From Coxiellaceae bacterium UBA1530 (lineage in GTDB: Bacteria; Pseudomonadota; Gammaproteobacteria; Coxiellales; Coxiellaceae), in assembly GCA_002323325.1 (NCBI GenBank), contig DCQA01000030.1, positions 1-64,000 on the forward strand: a stretch of DNA of 64,000 bases. The letters run 5' to 3'. Each line of letters starts with the position of its first letter. The stretch's first letter is position 1. The notes beneath the pieces were generated by a model. That model searched no databases, had not been told where the DNA came from, and worked only from the letters and a program-made list of their open reading frames with translations. This document shows, in pieces, positions 19,308-28,548 of this stretch. The position numbers were made by a program, and so were the translations under genes.

Positions 19308-20879
19308 ATGACAACACAGCTAAATACTCCATGTGCACTCATCAGTGTCTATGATAAGCAAGCATTGAGTGAATTGGCTTCGGCATTGTCATCATTAGGC
19401 GTTGCTATCATCGCGACGGGTAACACATACAAGCAACTGAATACTCTTGGGGTTGCTGTAAGTGAGCTTAGCGACTATACCAACTTTCCTGAAATCATGG
19501 ACGGTCGAGTAAAGTCACTTCACCCTAAAATTTATGGCGGCATTCTTGCTCGTCGGCAACAAGATGAGCAAATACTAAAAGAATACCACATACAGACCAT
19601 TGACTTTGTCATCTGCAACTTCTACCCATTTCAAGAAACCATTCACCAAAACGATTGCAAGCCCCATGAAGCCATAGAGCAGATTGATATCGGTGGGCCA
19701 ACCATGGTTCGAGCAGCCGCAAAAAACTATCAGGATGTTACTGTAGTTACAGATCCAAATGATTACCCGCTACTAATAAAAGAGCTCAAAACAAAAGGCC
19801 AGACATCACTCACAACTCGACACCACCTAGCCTGTAAAGCCTTTAAATTGATCGCGGATTACGACACGGCTATCTCAGAATATTTCTTAGCACAAACCAA
19901 TAATACATCATCAGCAATCCAGCTACCCTCTCTCAATATTCAAACCCAACAAGCGCTTCGTTACGGTGAAAACCCACATCAACAAGCCGCAAGCTTTACC
20001 TCTTCAACATCCACAGAAAGGGGTATTTTACAGGCCAATTTGCACCAAGGAAAACCACTGTCGTATAACAACCTTATAGACGGTGATGCCACGTTTAACA
20101 TTATTAGAACACTCTCGAACTCATCCCCTACATGTGTGATTGTAAAGCATGCAACTCCTTGCGGCGTAGCCTCAGATAAAAATCTCAGTAATGCATACTT
20201 GAAAGCTTATCAATGCGATCCTGAATCTGCATTTGGAGGCATTATTGGTATTAATCGAATTCTGACCAAAGAACTGGCACAGATCATTACAGATCAACAG
20301 TTCACTGAAGTTATTCTAGCGCCTGCAGTAACAGATGAAGCCCATCAGATACTCAAAAACAAAGCCAACCTTAGAGTTCTATCATTTGGTGATAGCTTTG
20401 AGAGCATACCCACATTAACACACATACGATCAATTTCAGGTGGGATTATTGCTCAACAACCTGATTGGCAACCTCTTACAATCAATGACCTCAACTGGGT
20501 GACAGAAACCTCACCTTCGCAAGAACAACAACAAGATGCTTTGTTTGCTTGGGACGTTGTCAAACATGTTAAGTCCAATGCAATCGTCTTTGCAAAAAAC
20601 CAGCAAACCATTGGCATTGGAAGTGGGCAAACAAGCCGTATTTTCAGTGCTAAAATTGCCGCCTTGCGAGCGAAGCAAGTCAATCTATCATTGACTGGGT
20701 CAGTCATGGCATCTGACGCTTTCTTCCCCTTTGCGGACAGCATTGATCTTGCACATGAATATGGTATTGACTGCATTATTCAACCAGGTGGCTCCAAACG
20801 AGACAAAGAAGTTATAATGCGTGCAAATCAACTCAATATTACAATGGCCTTCACACACTTTAGACACTTCCTGCACTGA
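19308..20879 (+). CDS. purH: Bifunctional AICAR formyltransferase / IMP cyclohydrolase
   Basis: Last two steps of IMP synthesis. 523 residues: N-terminal MGS-like IMP cyclohydrolase domain (ALISVYDKQALSELA, MDGRVKSLHPKIYGGILARR), then the transformylase domain with the catalytic KHATPCGVA block, ESAFGGIIGINR and SDAFFPFADSID. No strong ribosome binding site precedes the ATG, which may point to coupling or cotranscription with fis. Confidence 0.96.
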   Translation: MTTQLNTPCALISVYDKQALSELASALSSLGVAIIATGNTYKQLNTLGVAVSELSDYTNFPEIMDGRVKSLHPKIYGGILARRQQDEQILKEYHIQTIDFVICNFYPFQETIHQNDCKPHEAIEQIDIGGPTMVRAAAKNYQDVTVVTDPNDYPLLIKELKTKGQTSLTTRHHLACKAFKLIADYDTAISEYFLAQTNNTSSAIQLPSLNIQTQQALRYGENPHQQAASFTSSTSTERGILQANLHQGKPLSYNNLIDGDATFNIIRTLSNSSPTCVIVKHATPCGVASDKNLSNAYLKAYQCDPESAFGGIIGINRILTKELAQIITDQQFTEVILAPAVTDEAHQILKNKANLRVLSFGDSFESIPTLTHIRSISGGIIAQQPDWQPLTINDLNWVTETSPSQEQQQDALFAWDVVKHVKSNAIVFAKNQQTIGIGSGQTSRIFSAKIAALRAKQVNLSLTGSVMASDAFFPFADSIDLAHEYGIDCIIQPGGSKRDKEVIMRANQLNITMAFTHFRHFLH

Positions 20880-20967
20880 GTCGTTTCGTAGAGCTCACAA
20901 TAAATATTGCCCTATTCAAACCAGATAATTACACTAGCTTTCTTCTATATAAGAGAAAGGACACACT

Positions 20968-22251
20968 GTGAAAATCCTAATAATCGGGCAAGGCGGAAGA
21001 GAACATGCACTTGCTTGGAAATGCGCACAATCACCTCATGTTGATACAGTGTGGGTGGCACCTGGAAATGCCGGCACAGCAAAGGAAAACAAGGTTGCTA
21101 ACTTACCAATTAACCCTATCGAGATTCCTCAACTCATCCAGTTTGCCAAAAAGGAAGCTATTGATCTCACCATCATTGGTCCAGAAGCTCCACTCGCAAG
21201 TGGAATTGTTGACACATTCCTTGAAGCTGGGCTCTGCTGCTTCGGACCCACACAAGCTGCTTGTCAGCTAGAAAGCTCCAAACAGTTTTGCAAGGATTTT
21301 CTCAAGCAACATAACATCCCAACAGCTGGTTATGCGTGCTTCACCGAAATTGAACCTGCTCTCACCTACCTTGAATCTCACCCACTTCCTGTTGTTATCA
21401 AAGCTGACGGCCTCGCCTCAGGCAAAGGAGTAATCATTGCAGGGACCTACGACATCGCAAAGCAAGCCATCCACGATATGCTGACTAACCACCAATTTGG
21501 TCAAGCTGGAGCGTGTATTGTCATTGAGGAATTTCTGGATGGAGAAGAACTCAGCTTTATTGTGATGGCAAACGGTCTACAGGTTGTCCCACTTGCTAGC
21601 TCACAAGACCATAAGCGTCGCGATAATGGCGACATAGGTCCGAATACAGGTGGGATGGGCGCTTACTCACCTGCCCCGTTGCTAACTCCCGAGCTAGAAA
21701 CAACCATTATGGAAACAATTATCCATCCAACACTCAAGGCTATGGCACAACAAGGCTGTGCATATACTGGCTTTCTCTATGCTGGCCTGATGATAACAAA
21801 AACAGGGGACCCGTTAGTATTAGAGTTTAACTGTCGCCTGGGTGATCCTGAAACACAATCGATTTTAATGCGCTTACAATCAGATTTTCCGAAGTTGTGC
21901 CTAGAGGTTATCAACGGAAAGCTAGAAGAACCTCTACAATGGGATTCACGCTCCGCTATGACTGTTGTCATGGCCGCAGAGGGCTATCCACAGTCCCCAC
22001 GAAAAGGAGATATCATTATATCGCTACCCTCTGATACACCAACGACAAAGATATTTCACGCAGGAACGAGCCAGAAGGCTAGTACTATCACAACTGGGGG
22101 TGGTCGTGTTCTTGGTGTTACGTCGCTTGGTGAAACCCTCGAACTCGCACAGCAACAGGCTTATCTAAACACAGAGCGCATTCATTGGTCAGGCTGTTTT
22201 TATCGAACAGACATTGGTCATCGTGCACTAGCACATTTATCTAAAAAATGA
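20968..22251 (+). CDS. purD: Phosphoribosylamine--glycine ligase
   Basis: ATP-grasp enzyme making GAR in purine synthesis. 427 residues. Seen: N-terminal MKILIIGQGGREHALAWK, GPEAPLASGIVD, the ATP-grasp block IKADGLASGKGVIIA, the RDNGDIGPNTGGMGAYSPAP signature and LEFNCRLGDPETQ. The start is GTG at 20968 with AAAGGA 7 bases upstream. purH-purD are adjacent as in many gammaproteobacteria. The stop codon abuts a TATAAT that may serve the following dotU gene. Confidence 0.97.
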   Translation: MKILIIGQGGREHALAWKCAQSPHVDTVWVAPGNAGTAKENKVANLPINPIEIPQLIQFAKKEAIDLTIIGPEAPLASGIVDTFLEAGLCCFGPTQAACQLESSKQFCKDFLKQHNIPTAGYACFTEIEPALTYLESHPLPVVIKADGLASGKGVIIAGTYDIAKQAIHDMLTNHQFGQAGACIVIEEFLDGEELSFIVMANGLQVVPLASSQDHKRRDNGDIGPNTGGMGAYSPAPLLTPELETTIMETIIHPTLKAMAQQGCAYTGFLYAGLMITKTGDPLVLEFNCRLGDPETQSILMRLQSDFPKLCLEVINGKLEEPLQWDSRSAMTVVMAAEGYPQSPRKGDIIISLPSDTPTTKIFHAGTSQKASTITTGGGRVLGVTSLGETLELAQQQAYLNTERIHWSGCFYRTDIGHRALAHLSKK

Positions 22252-22252
22252 C

Positions 22253-22310
22253 TATAATACAAGGGCTTTTAGATAATACTAGCTGATATATAAGACGAGG
22301 ATGAAGCCCT
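22253..22310 (+). promoter_or_regulatory. Putative -10 and RBS-flanking inverted repeat before dotU
   Basis: TATAAT at 22253-22258 directly follows the purD stop, with no good -35. Downstream, AGGGCTT (22262-22268) is complementary to AAGCCCT (22304-22310), which fills the space between the GAGG ribosome binding site and the dotU ATG. Pairing of these 7-base arms would place the ribosome binding site next to or inside a stem. Confidence 0.35.
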
Positions 22311-22988
22311 ATGACACCAGTACCAGACTGGCTACCCAAAGATCTGCACCAGACAAAAGCTATCAATGAACTAGCTGGCTGTGCTGCCCCGTTATTAACG
22401 ATTGCCTATCAACTGACCCAACAAGTTGAACCACTCGATGATACATTCTCCCTGATCGAGGTTGCTCTAGAAGAAGCTAAATTATTCTATAAAAAAGCAC
22501 ATAACTTAGGATATTATGCTCAGCAGATCCTATCAGCCCGGTATTGGTTATGCTCAACGCTGGATGAGTTGATTCTAGGGCTTCCGAACCCAAATAAAAC
22601 GCTTTACCCATCTCTCTTAAAGTCGCTCAACCACTCATCAAATAATCACTTCTACTCCATCTTAGATCAGCAGCGCCTATCACCGAGCCCCTCCGCTGAT
22701 GTCCTAGAAATTGCATACCTGTGTCTCTGTTTAAACACCTCAAATCAAAACGAATCATATCGAGCGAATACCCCTGAAGCGTTACAAGAAAAATTACTAA
22801 AGCAAATACTAAACATTAGAACAAAAATAAAGATAAGAACGGTAAGTCCAACAAAAAAAATAACTCAGTTCATCATTATCGGATTATCCATTCTAACCTT
22901 ATTACTCATTATGGTAACTCATCAACATTTTCAAAAAAAATTAAAGCCTTTTAACCAAATACTATCTGAGATTACACCCAATAATTAA
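22311..22988 (+). CDS. dotU: DotU/IcmH/TssL family inner-membrane protein
   Basis: Stabiliser of IcmF in Dot/Icm type IVB systems, equal to TssL of type VI systems. 225 residues: a cytoplasmic domain with the family blocks ARYWLCSTLDELIL (about 76-89), FYSILDQQRLSPS and EIAYLCLCLNTSNQNESYR, then one membrane segment at about 184-203 (FIIIGLSILTLLLIMVTH) and a short periplasmic tail with no peptidoglycan-binding OmpA domain. That single-anchor, tail-less form matches DotU/IcmH and short TssL. It is 59 bases after purD and 22 before icmF. No other Dot/Icm or T6SS genes are in the window, so its system is unresolved. Confidence 0.87.
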   Translation: MTPVPDWLPKDLHQTKAINELAGCAAPLLTIAYQLTQQVEPLDDTFSLIEVALEEAKLFYKKAHNLGYYAQQILSARYWLCSTLDELILGLPNPNKTLYPSLLKSLNHSSNNHFYSILDQQRLSPSPSADVLEIAYLCLCLNTSNQNESYRANTPEALQEKLLKQILNIRTKIKIRTVSPTKKITQFIIIGLSILTLLLIMVTHQHFQKKLKPFNQILSEITPNN

Positions 22989-23010
22989 CTGTCAAGATTG
23001 CAGGAATAGC

Positions 23011-26000
23011 ATGAATACGAAAACGTCAAATCAAAAATTACCCCCACCATGGCTAAATCGATTCAAACAACAGTTAGCCATTTGCAAACAACAAAAAAAA
23101 CAGCTCTTTCAAAAAAATGTATGGGATAAATTATCAACATGGACATTAATGATTGGGCCAAACCGCAGTGGCAAGTCATCACTATTGAATGCACTTCATT
23201 GCCAACATATCGTAATCAATGATGAGTCCGAAGAAGTAACACCTTTTAATTATTGGATCAATCCAAACAACTCTTTCTTAGTCGCGGATTTAGAAGCTAT
23301 AGATGAGCAGCTTCAAAAGTATCAAATCTGGGAAAATATACTTCCACATCTCAAGTCATCGAGTGGTTTTAGTACTTTAAAAGATATCATTATTATTCTC
23401 GACCTACCGACATTATGCTTGAGCGACGAATCACGACTCGATGATTTATACCAGAAGATATATGAACAACTTAATGCATTAAAAAAGAGTGGTTGTCACG
23501 CATCGGTCCACATTTCAATTAATCAGTGTGATCGAATTATAGGAATGAGGGATTATGCACAGGAACCTCAACTCATCAATAAAGAGAAAGCTTTTGGAAT
23601 ATCTCTAAAAAATCAAAAAAAACTCACACACTTTGACAGTTTATTTCACTCTAAAAGAAAACAGTTAATTGAAAAAATTAATTCGGATATTTTCGAGTTT
23701 TGCAAAAAACCCATAACTCCAATAAAAAGAAGAGACATCATACAACTTCCCTTTCAACTAGACTGTCTCCTATTGAGAGTCAAACACTTTATCAACCCTT
23801 TATCAGATAGCTCAAAAAAGAGCATTCATACCATACAGTTTTGCTCTTCCGAACAAAGACATTATCCTATCAATACAACAACACCATATCTAAAAACAAT
23901 CATCCATCCGCTACACAATAATAATTCACATTCTCAAGAATCATATTCCCCGTTATTTCTAGATTCGAAAAACTTCTTCAATCTTCAATCAATACAAAAA
24001 GAAAAACCAAGATTATCCTTAAAAAATCATCTCAACCCCTTACCGATTTCTTTCTCATTAGCGCTATTATTTTTTATACCCGCCTCATATTTTTCGATAG
24101 TTTCACATGGATATAACGTCATCACTAATACCTATCAATCACTACGTGACATTGATATTCAGGATAATTCTAAAAAAAATACATCCAATCTCACATGGCT
24201 TTCATCAATAGAAAAAGACCAACTTATGCTTCACATCATAAGAGAAAGCGGGTCAATCAAATATCAATGGTTAGGAATAGACTCACTACACGTATTATAC
24301 CAACAGATCAAGCAACACTATAACACATCAATACAATCGGATTTCATACCCTACAACTATGGAATATTGATAAAAGCATTGAGTGAGCCCAAGAAAACCA
24401 GCGCCACGCAGCTCTATCAAGGCCTTGAAACCTTTATGATGCTAACTGGAGACATACCATTAAATCAACAACGCATCATCGCCTGGTATCAATACCAATG
24501 GAAAGAAAACAAACTTACAGAAGAGCAAATTTCAATCCTTACTAAACAACTATCTACACTTATCAGACAACAGTCAGCACAGTGGCCTAATAATCCAGAA
24601 GTCATCAAATACGCAAAGAAAAAATTATCGCAATACTCGCTAAGTCAACTCGCACTGATTAAACAAGAATCATTATCCTTATCTCATCCTATTTCAATTT
24701 TAAAGAAACCTTCGATTTTAAGTATTAAAGATAATAAAATCCCAAGTTTTTATACTGTTACACAGAAGAAACACATACAATCTCTGACTGTTGATGACCT
24801 CGTTACAACATTAAACAAACATAATCTCATCATAGACACCGAGGTCATTAAACTAAGTGCTAAAGAAAAACAGACACTACTCAACACAATAAAACATGAC
24901 TACCAAATCAACTTCAAAGCGGCCTGGAATGATATTCTGCAAAGATTAACATTTAAAAAACCAGAAAATCTAGAACAACTTCAACAACTGATTACTCAGC
25001 TTAAAAATCCCTCATCAAACTTTTATAGCTCACTAGAGACCATACAAAATAATGCTGGCCAATCGATTATGGATATTACCGACCTCTTTGATGAAAGTGA
25101 CAATGAACAGTCTTCTTGGATTGTCTCACTAGAATCGATGAGTAAGGTTATCCAAGAGATTTTATCTTCCAAGAACCCTAATCTTTCTGCATTCAAATAT
25201 ACCACCAAAAGTATTCAAGATAAGAAGCAGGAACCAAGCTTAATGAGCTTAAAAGATCAAATACAAGATACACCAGATCTTTTACAAACTGGACTTCAAG
25301 TTATCTTGAGAAATTACTGGGGAACATTACTCAATGCCTGCTTAGCTCATGTAAACTTAGCATGGAAAAACAAAGTACTACAGCCCTACGAATCGACCAT
25401 ACGTAAAAAATTCCCAATCTTTTACCCTTCTGATACGGACATCACTAGTGAAAATTTTAATGCCTTTTTTGGACCTGGAGGTACGATTGACACATTTTTT
25501 AACCAATACCTATCTCCATTCGTTAATGCGAGTGGTTACTACTGGACATGGAAAAACATAGATGGGCACTCACTAAGTCAATCTCAACATGCTCTGGATA
25601 TGATAATCCGAGCCTCCATTATTCAACAGATGTTTTATACTGAAAATCACAAAAGTCCATCTGAGGAGTTCGCACTCACACTCAAGAAACAATCGGAGTC
25701 AGTATCGACAGTAAAACTTGCTATCGGAGACAAAACATTGAAGTTTCAACCAGACAGTCAAGACGTTCAAACTATAGTCTCATCAAACAAAGACAAATCT
25801 GCAGCCTCAATAAAAATTACCGGTACAGATGGAAGGGATTCTATAAACACCACAGGCTACTGGCCATGGCTAAGAATGACCCAAAAAGGTGAATTAAGAA
25901 CAACCTCAGATGCTAACCAATTTTTTCTATCTTTTAAGACTGATCATTACACTATTGAATTTGGACTTGTTGCAAAAAACAAACAGAATCCATACCTTCC

Positions 26001-26040
26001 AGGTGTCTTATCCACCTTTAGATGTCCAAAAGCCTTTTAA
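23011..26040 (+). CDS. icmF: IcmF/TssM family protein, no N-terminal membrane hairpin
   Basis: Large inner-membrane partner of DotU. 1009 residues. Walker A is GPNRSGKSS at about 49-56, a Walker B-like IIIILDLP near 126, and a guanine-type NQCD at 171-174. The single clear membrane segment is at about 345-365 (PISFSLALLFFIPASYFSIV), followed by a long periplasmic region ending in the IcmF C-terminal blocks FFGPGGTIDTFFNQYLSPF and GYWPWLRM. TssM proteins usually have two membrane segments before the NTPase; none is visible here. AGGA precedes the ATG. The gene is visibly more AT-rich than acnA or accC. The NTPase may be functional since Lys and Ser of Walker A remain. Confidence 0.88.
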   Translation: MNTKTSNQKLPPPWLNRFKQQLAICKQQKKQLFQKNVWDKLSTWTLMIGPNRSGKSSLLNALHCQHIVINDESEEVTPFNYWINPNNSFLVADLEAIDEQLQKYQIWENILPHLKSSSGFSTLKDIIIILDLPTLCLSDESRLDDLYQKIYEQLNALKKSGCHASVHISINQCDRIIGMRDYAQEPQLINKEKAFGISLKNQKKLTHFDSLFHSKRKQLIEKINSDIFEFCKKPITPIKRRDIIQLPFQLDCLLLRVKHFINPLSDSSKKSIHTIQFCSSEQRHYPINTTTPYLKTIIHPLHNNNSHSQESYSPLFLDSKNFFNLQSIQKEKPRLSLKNHLNPLPISFSLALLFFIPASYFSIVSHGYNVITNTYQSLRDIDIQDNSKKNTSNLTWLSSIEKDQLMLHIIRESGSIKYQWLGIDSLHVLYQQIKQHYNTSIQSDFIPYNYGILIKALSEPKKTSATQLYQGLETFMMLTGDIPLNQQRIIAWYQYQWKENKLTEEQISILTKQLSTLIRQQSAQWPNNPEVIKYAKKKLSQYSLSQLALIKQESLSLSHPISILKKPSILSIKDNKIPSFYTVTQKKHIQSLTVDDLVTTLNKHNLIIDTEVIKLSAKEKQTLLNTIKHDYQINFKAAWNDILQRLTFKKPENLEQLQQLITQLKNPSSNFYSSLETIQNNAGQSIMDITDLFDESDNEQSSWIVSLESMSKVIQEILSSKNPNLSAFKYTTKSIQDKKQEPSLMSLKDQIQDTPDLLQTGLQVILRNYWGTLLNACLAHVNLAWKNKVLQPYESTIRKKFPIFYPSDTDITSENFNAFFGPGGTIDTFFNQYLSPFVNASGYYWTWKNIDGHSLSQSQHALDMIIRASIIQQMFYTENHKSPSEEFALTLKKQSESVSTVKLAIGDKTLKFQPDSQDVQTIVSSNKDKSAASIKITGTDGRDSINTTGYWPWLRMTQKGELRTTSDANQFFLSFKTDHYTIEFGLVAKNKQNPYLPGVLSTFRCPKAF

Positions 26041-26089
26041 TACAACAAACATTGAACACCCTAATCAGCCAATCAAGAATACGACCTGC

Positions 26090-26106
26090 TTTATTAGACT
26101 AATAAA
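26090..26106. terminator. Short inverted repeat between icmF and the secretin gene
   Basis: TTTATTAG / CTAATAAA around one central base, located between two converging genes 72 bases apart. It is AT-only apart from one pair and without a T run, so at best a weak bidirectional terminator. Confidence 0.3.
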
Positions 26107-26112
26107 ATACGA

Positions 26113-27738
26113 TTAGTGTATATGGTAATCGTCGACATACCTGGCACTTGACTTAAGCATATTTTGCAAATCCCTTGGCTGTCCATTTTCAATCGTATAC
26201 TCTGTTGTCAACGCCTTATCGAAAGTACGCTTGGAGTACAGCGAAGGTGCTAAACGCTCGGGTCTGTAGTAAATATCTAAAATTCTCAACCATTTTATCA
26301 CCTGAATTAAGTTGGTTGATGGGCTTACAAGCCCCAAATAGTAGTTTCTTAGAGCCTTTGTTCCTGGACGAATTTGTTCTGAATCAAATGAGACATAACG
26401 ACGGGGAGTCATTAGAATGATGAGTTGCGTACTTGTACGCTCGCGTTCTTTTCGTTTGAATAAATTACCTAATGCAGGAAGAGCGCTTAACAGCGGCGTT
26501 TTATTTCTAGACTCGCCTTCAGTTGCCTCAGACAAGGTACCAAAGACCGCTGTTTGGTCATAAGCCAACGTGATCGTTGAAGAACTACTTTGCTTTACCG
26601 ACTCAGTAGAAGAATCAAAACCAGCTGCTTCCTCATCGGTCGCCGTTAACATTTCGCGCTCAATGTCTGCTGTTAGTTGAATGGTACCATCATCGTTAAA
26701 TTTTGGTGTAACATTTAATGTCAAACCCAATGGAATCTCTTCAAAACTGGAGTAGTCTGACCCAGATAATCCCAGATAAAGATCATTACCTACAAAATAT
26801 TTTGCCTCCTCGCCATCTTGTGCCATGATGGTTGGACGCGCTAAAATCTGATCCTGCTCAGATATGTTATTGAATATATCGAGATCATATGTCACATCAT
26901 TAACGGTTGATGTCCAGCTCCACGTATTTGTTGAGGGCTGAAACTGATCCTTGGAACCAGTAACTCCAGCAGTGGATGTTAATGATAATCCATCCAGAAT
27001 GTTAATCCCTCGTTTCTCAGTAGAAATCTCTCTAGAAAGTATCAGAACAGCATCAACATACAACTGATTGTGAGGATTAGTATCTTTTTTTTCATCATCA
27101 GGCGCTTTATTGTCTTTTGCAGCTACCTTTTTCTTATCCAAACTCGCGTAGAGACTCTTTAAGGGCTTAATCAGTGGACTATTAGGTTCGAGCTTTTGCA
27201 GCTCAGCCAATGCAATCTGCCCATCAGCAATCTGACCACTTCGATAAGCACTGTATAAAAATGCTCGATACAAATCACTCAGGGGCGGAGGATTTTTAAG
27301 GTCTTTCATTAGTTCCGCTGCTTGTTTAAAGTTCTTATCAGCAGCGAGATAATGTTTCGTTTGTAGTGATGCAACAGCTCGGTAGTAATAAGGCCATGGA
27401 TCATTTGGACAGTATTTTGTAGCAACATTGTAGCCAACTACAGCTTTTCCTAGAAGAGCCAGGTTATTCTCTCGGCCCTGCATCTGATAAGATAGGCCAT
27501 TTAATGTGTTCAGCGAGCAGCTTGTGGGATCATTGCGCAATCCCTCAGCGAAGACTTTACGAGCACTGGTGTACTGCTGTTTTTCCATTAGAGCAATGCC
27601 TTTTAGTGCAAGTTGCTTAACCGCCTCAGGCTCGGAGGTGTCTAAGGCTATATCTTTTTTTACAGCACAAGCAGTGAGTAAAAAAGTGAACGCCATAATA
27701 AAGCATGAAACACTAAAATAACGGATTGAGGTCTTCAT
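26113..27738 (-). CDS. Outer-membrane lipoprotein: TPR-like repeats plus secretin domain
   Basis: 541 residues from the ATG at 27738 (AAGGA 8 bases before). Signal peptide with lipobox LTAC, lipid Cys at 24. Residues about 35-190 form TPR-like helices (ALMEKQQYTSARKVFAEGLRNDP, then KHYLAADKNFKQA). From about residue 225 a secretin-type C-domain: ILARPTIMAQDGEEAKYFVG, LGLTLNVTPKFNDDGTI, TAVFGTL, LPALGNLFKRKE and TQLIILMTPRRYV. The usual N0/N1 secretin domains are absent and the TPR part takes their place. Related secretins export pili, toxins or filaments; no pilus or type II secretion gene is nearby. It converges on icmF. Confidence 0.85.
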   Translation of the reverse strand: MKTSIRYFSVSCFIMAFTFLLTACAVKKDIALDTSEPEAVKQLALKGIALMEKQQYTSARKVFAEGLRNDPTSCSLNTLNGLSYQMQGRENNLALLGKAVVGYNVATKYCPNDPWPYYYRAVASLQTKHYLAADKNFKQAAELMKDLKNPPPLSDLYRAFLYSAYRSGQIADGQIALAELQKLEPNSPLIKPLKSLYASLDKKKVAAKDNKAPDDEKKDTNPHNQLYVDAVLILSREISTEKRGINILDGLSLTSTAGVTGSKDQFQPSTNTWSWTSTVNDVTYDLDIFNNISEQDQILARPTIMAQDGEEAKYFVGNDLYLGLSGSDYSSFEEIPLGLTLNVTPKFNDDGTIQLTADIEREMLTATDEEAAGFDSSTESVKQSSSSTITLAYDQTAVFGTLSEATEGESRNKTPLLSALPALGNLFKRKERERTSTQLIILMTPRRYVSFDSEQIRPGTKALRNYYLGLVSPSTNLIQVIKWLRILDIYYRPERLAPSLYSKRTFDKALTTEYTIENGQPRDLQNMLKSSARYVDDYHIH

Positions 27739-27828
27739 AGATACATCCTTTGTGCGAAAAAACATTCCTTTATAGGTAGTCAAGTAATACTAACTCACTG
27801 AAAAAAATAGCAAACTATGATAATTAAC

Positions 27829-28545
27829 TCAAGGGGCAATATCATTACTGGTCCACAGACATCCTTGATCTTGTTCCAGTGACTGCAAATATACTTGGTG
27901 TTGCTGCTTTTCAGGTGACGAAAGCTGATGTTGATATACTGATGAAACGGAAAGACTCGATGAGGCAACATCAACCGACGCCTTCTGATGGCTCTGCACT
28001 GACGACTCAGAAAATAAGGCAGCTTGACCTCCTGTCATGCGAAAATAGACCTGAGCTAATAACTGCGCATCCAACAGTGCACCATGCAACTCACGATGTG
28101 CGTTATCTATAGCGTAACGACGACATAAGGCATCTAAGTTATTCTTTTGGCCAGGATGTTTCTTTCTTGCCATTACTAGAGTATCCGTTATGGTTACTTG
28201 CGCAGCCATACCAGGATACTTAGGGAAAAGCCGTCGTAACTCGGCGTCTAGGAAACCTACATCAAATGGAGCGTTGTGAATAATGATCTCAGCGTCCTGA
28301 ATGTAGTCAAGAAATGCTTGCCCGATAACATCAAATTTAGATTTATCTTGTAAAAATTCCGTTGTTATCCCATGAACTCTCATAGCACCTTCATCTATAT
28401 CACGATCTGGATTGATGTAATAATGAAAATGATTTTGAGTCATTTTTCGATCAATCGCTTCAAGACAACCTATCTCAATAATACGATGACCTTGCTGATG
28501 CGAGATACCCGTTGTTTCTGTATCTAAAAAAATTTGCCTTGTCAT
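27829..28545 (-). CDS. dnaQ: DNA polymerase III epsilon subunit (proofreading exonuclease)
   Basis: 3'-5' exonuclease of the replicative polymerase. 238 residues. ExoI is IFLDTETTGISHQQGHRIIEIG, ExoII is IIHNAPFDVGFLDAEL and ExoIII is HRELHGALLDAQLLAQVY, so the DEDDh residues are intact. The Gln/Ser-rich C-terminus is the likely polymerase-binding tail. It begins 3 bases after rnhA on the same strand, in one operon, in contrast with the divergent E. coli arrangement. Confidence 0.96.
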   Translation of the reverse strand: MTRQIFLDTETTGISHQQGHRIIEIGCLEAIDRKMTQNHFHYYINPDRDIDEGAMRVHGITTEFLQDKSKFDVIGQAFLDYIQDAEIIIHNAPFDVGFLDAELRRLFPKYPGMAAQVTITDTLVMARKKHPGQKNNLDALCRRYAIDNAHRELHGALLDAQLLAQVYFRMTGGQAALFSESSVQSHQKASVDVASSSLSVSSVYQHQLSSPEKQQHQVYLQSLEQDQGCLWTSNDIAP

Positions 28546-28548
28546 ACT

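Noticed and set aside
18796..19338. Minus-strand open frame opposite fis
   Set aside because: Covers fis, whose family match is clear; the antisense frame looks random.
22311..26040. DotU-IcmF as a full T6SS locus
   Set aside because: No tssB/C, hcp, vgrG, clpV or baseplate gene is within the window, so only the pair can be claimed.
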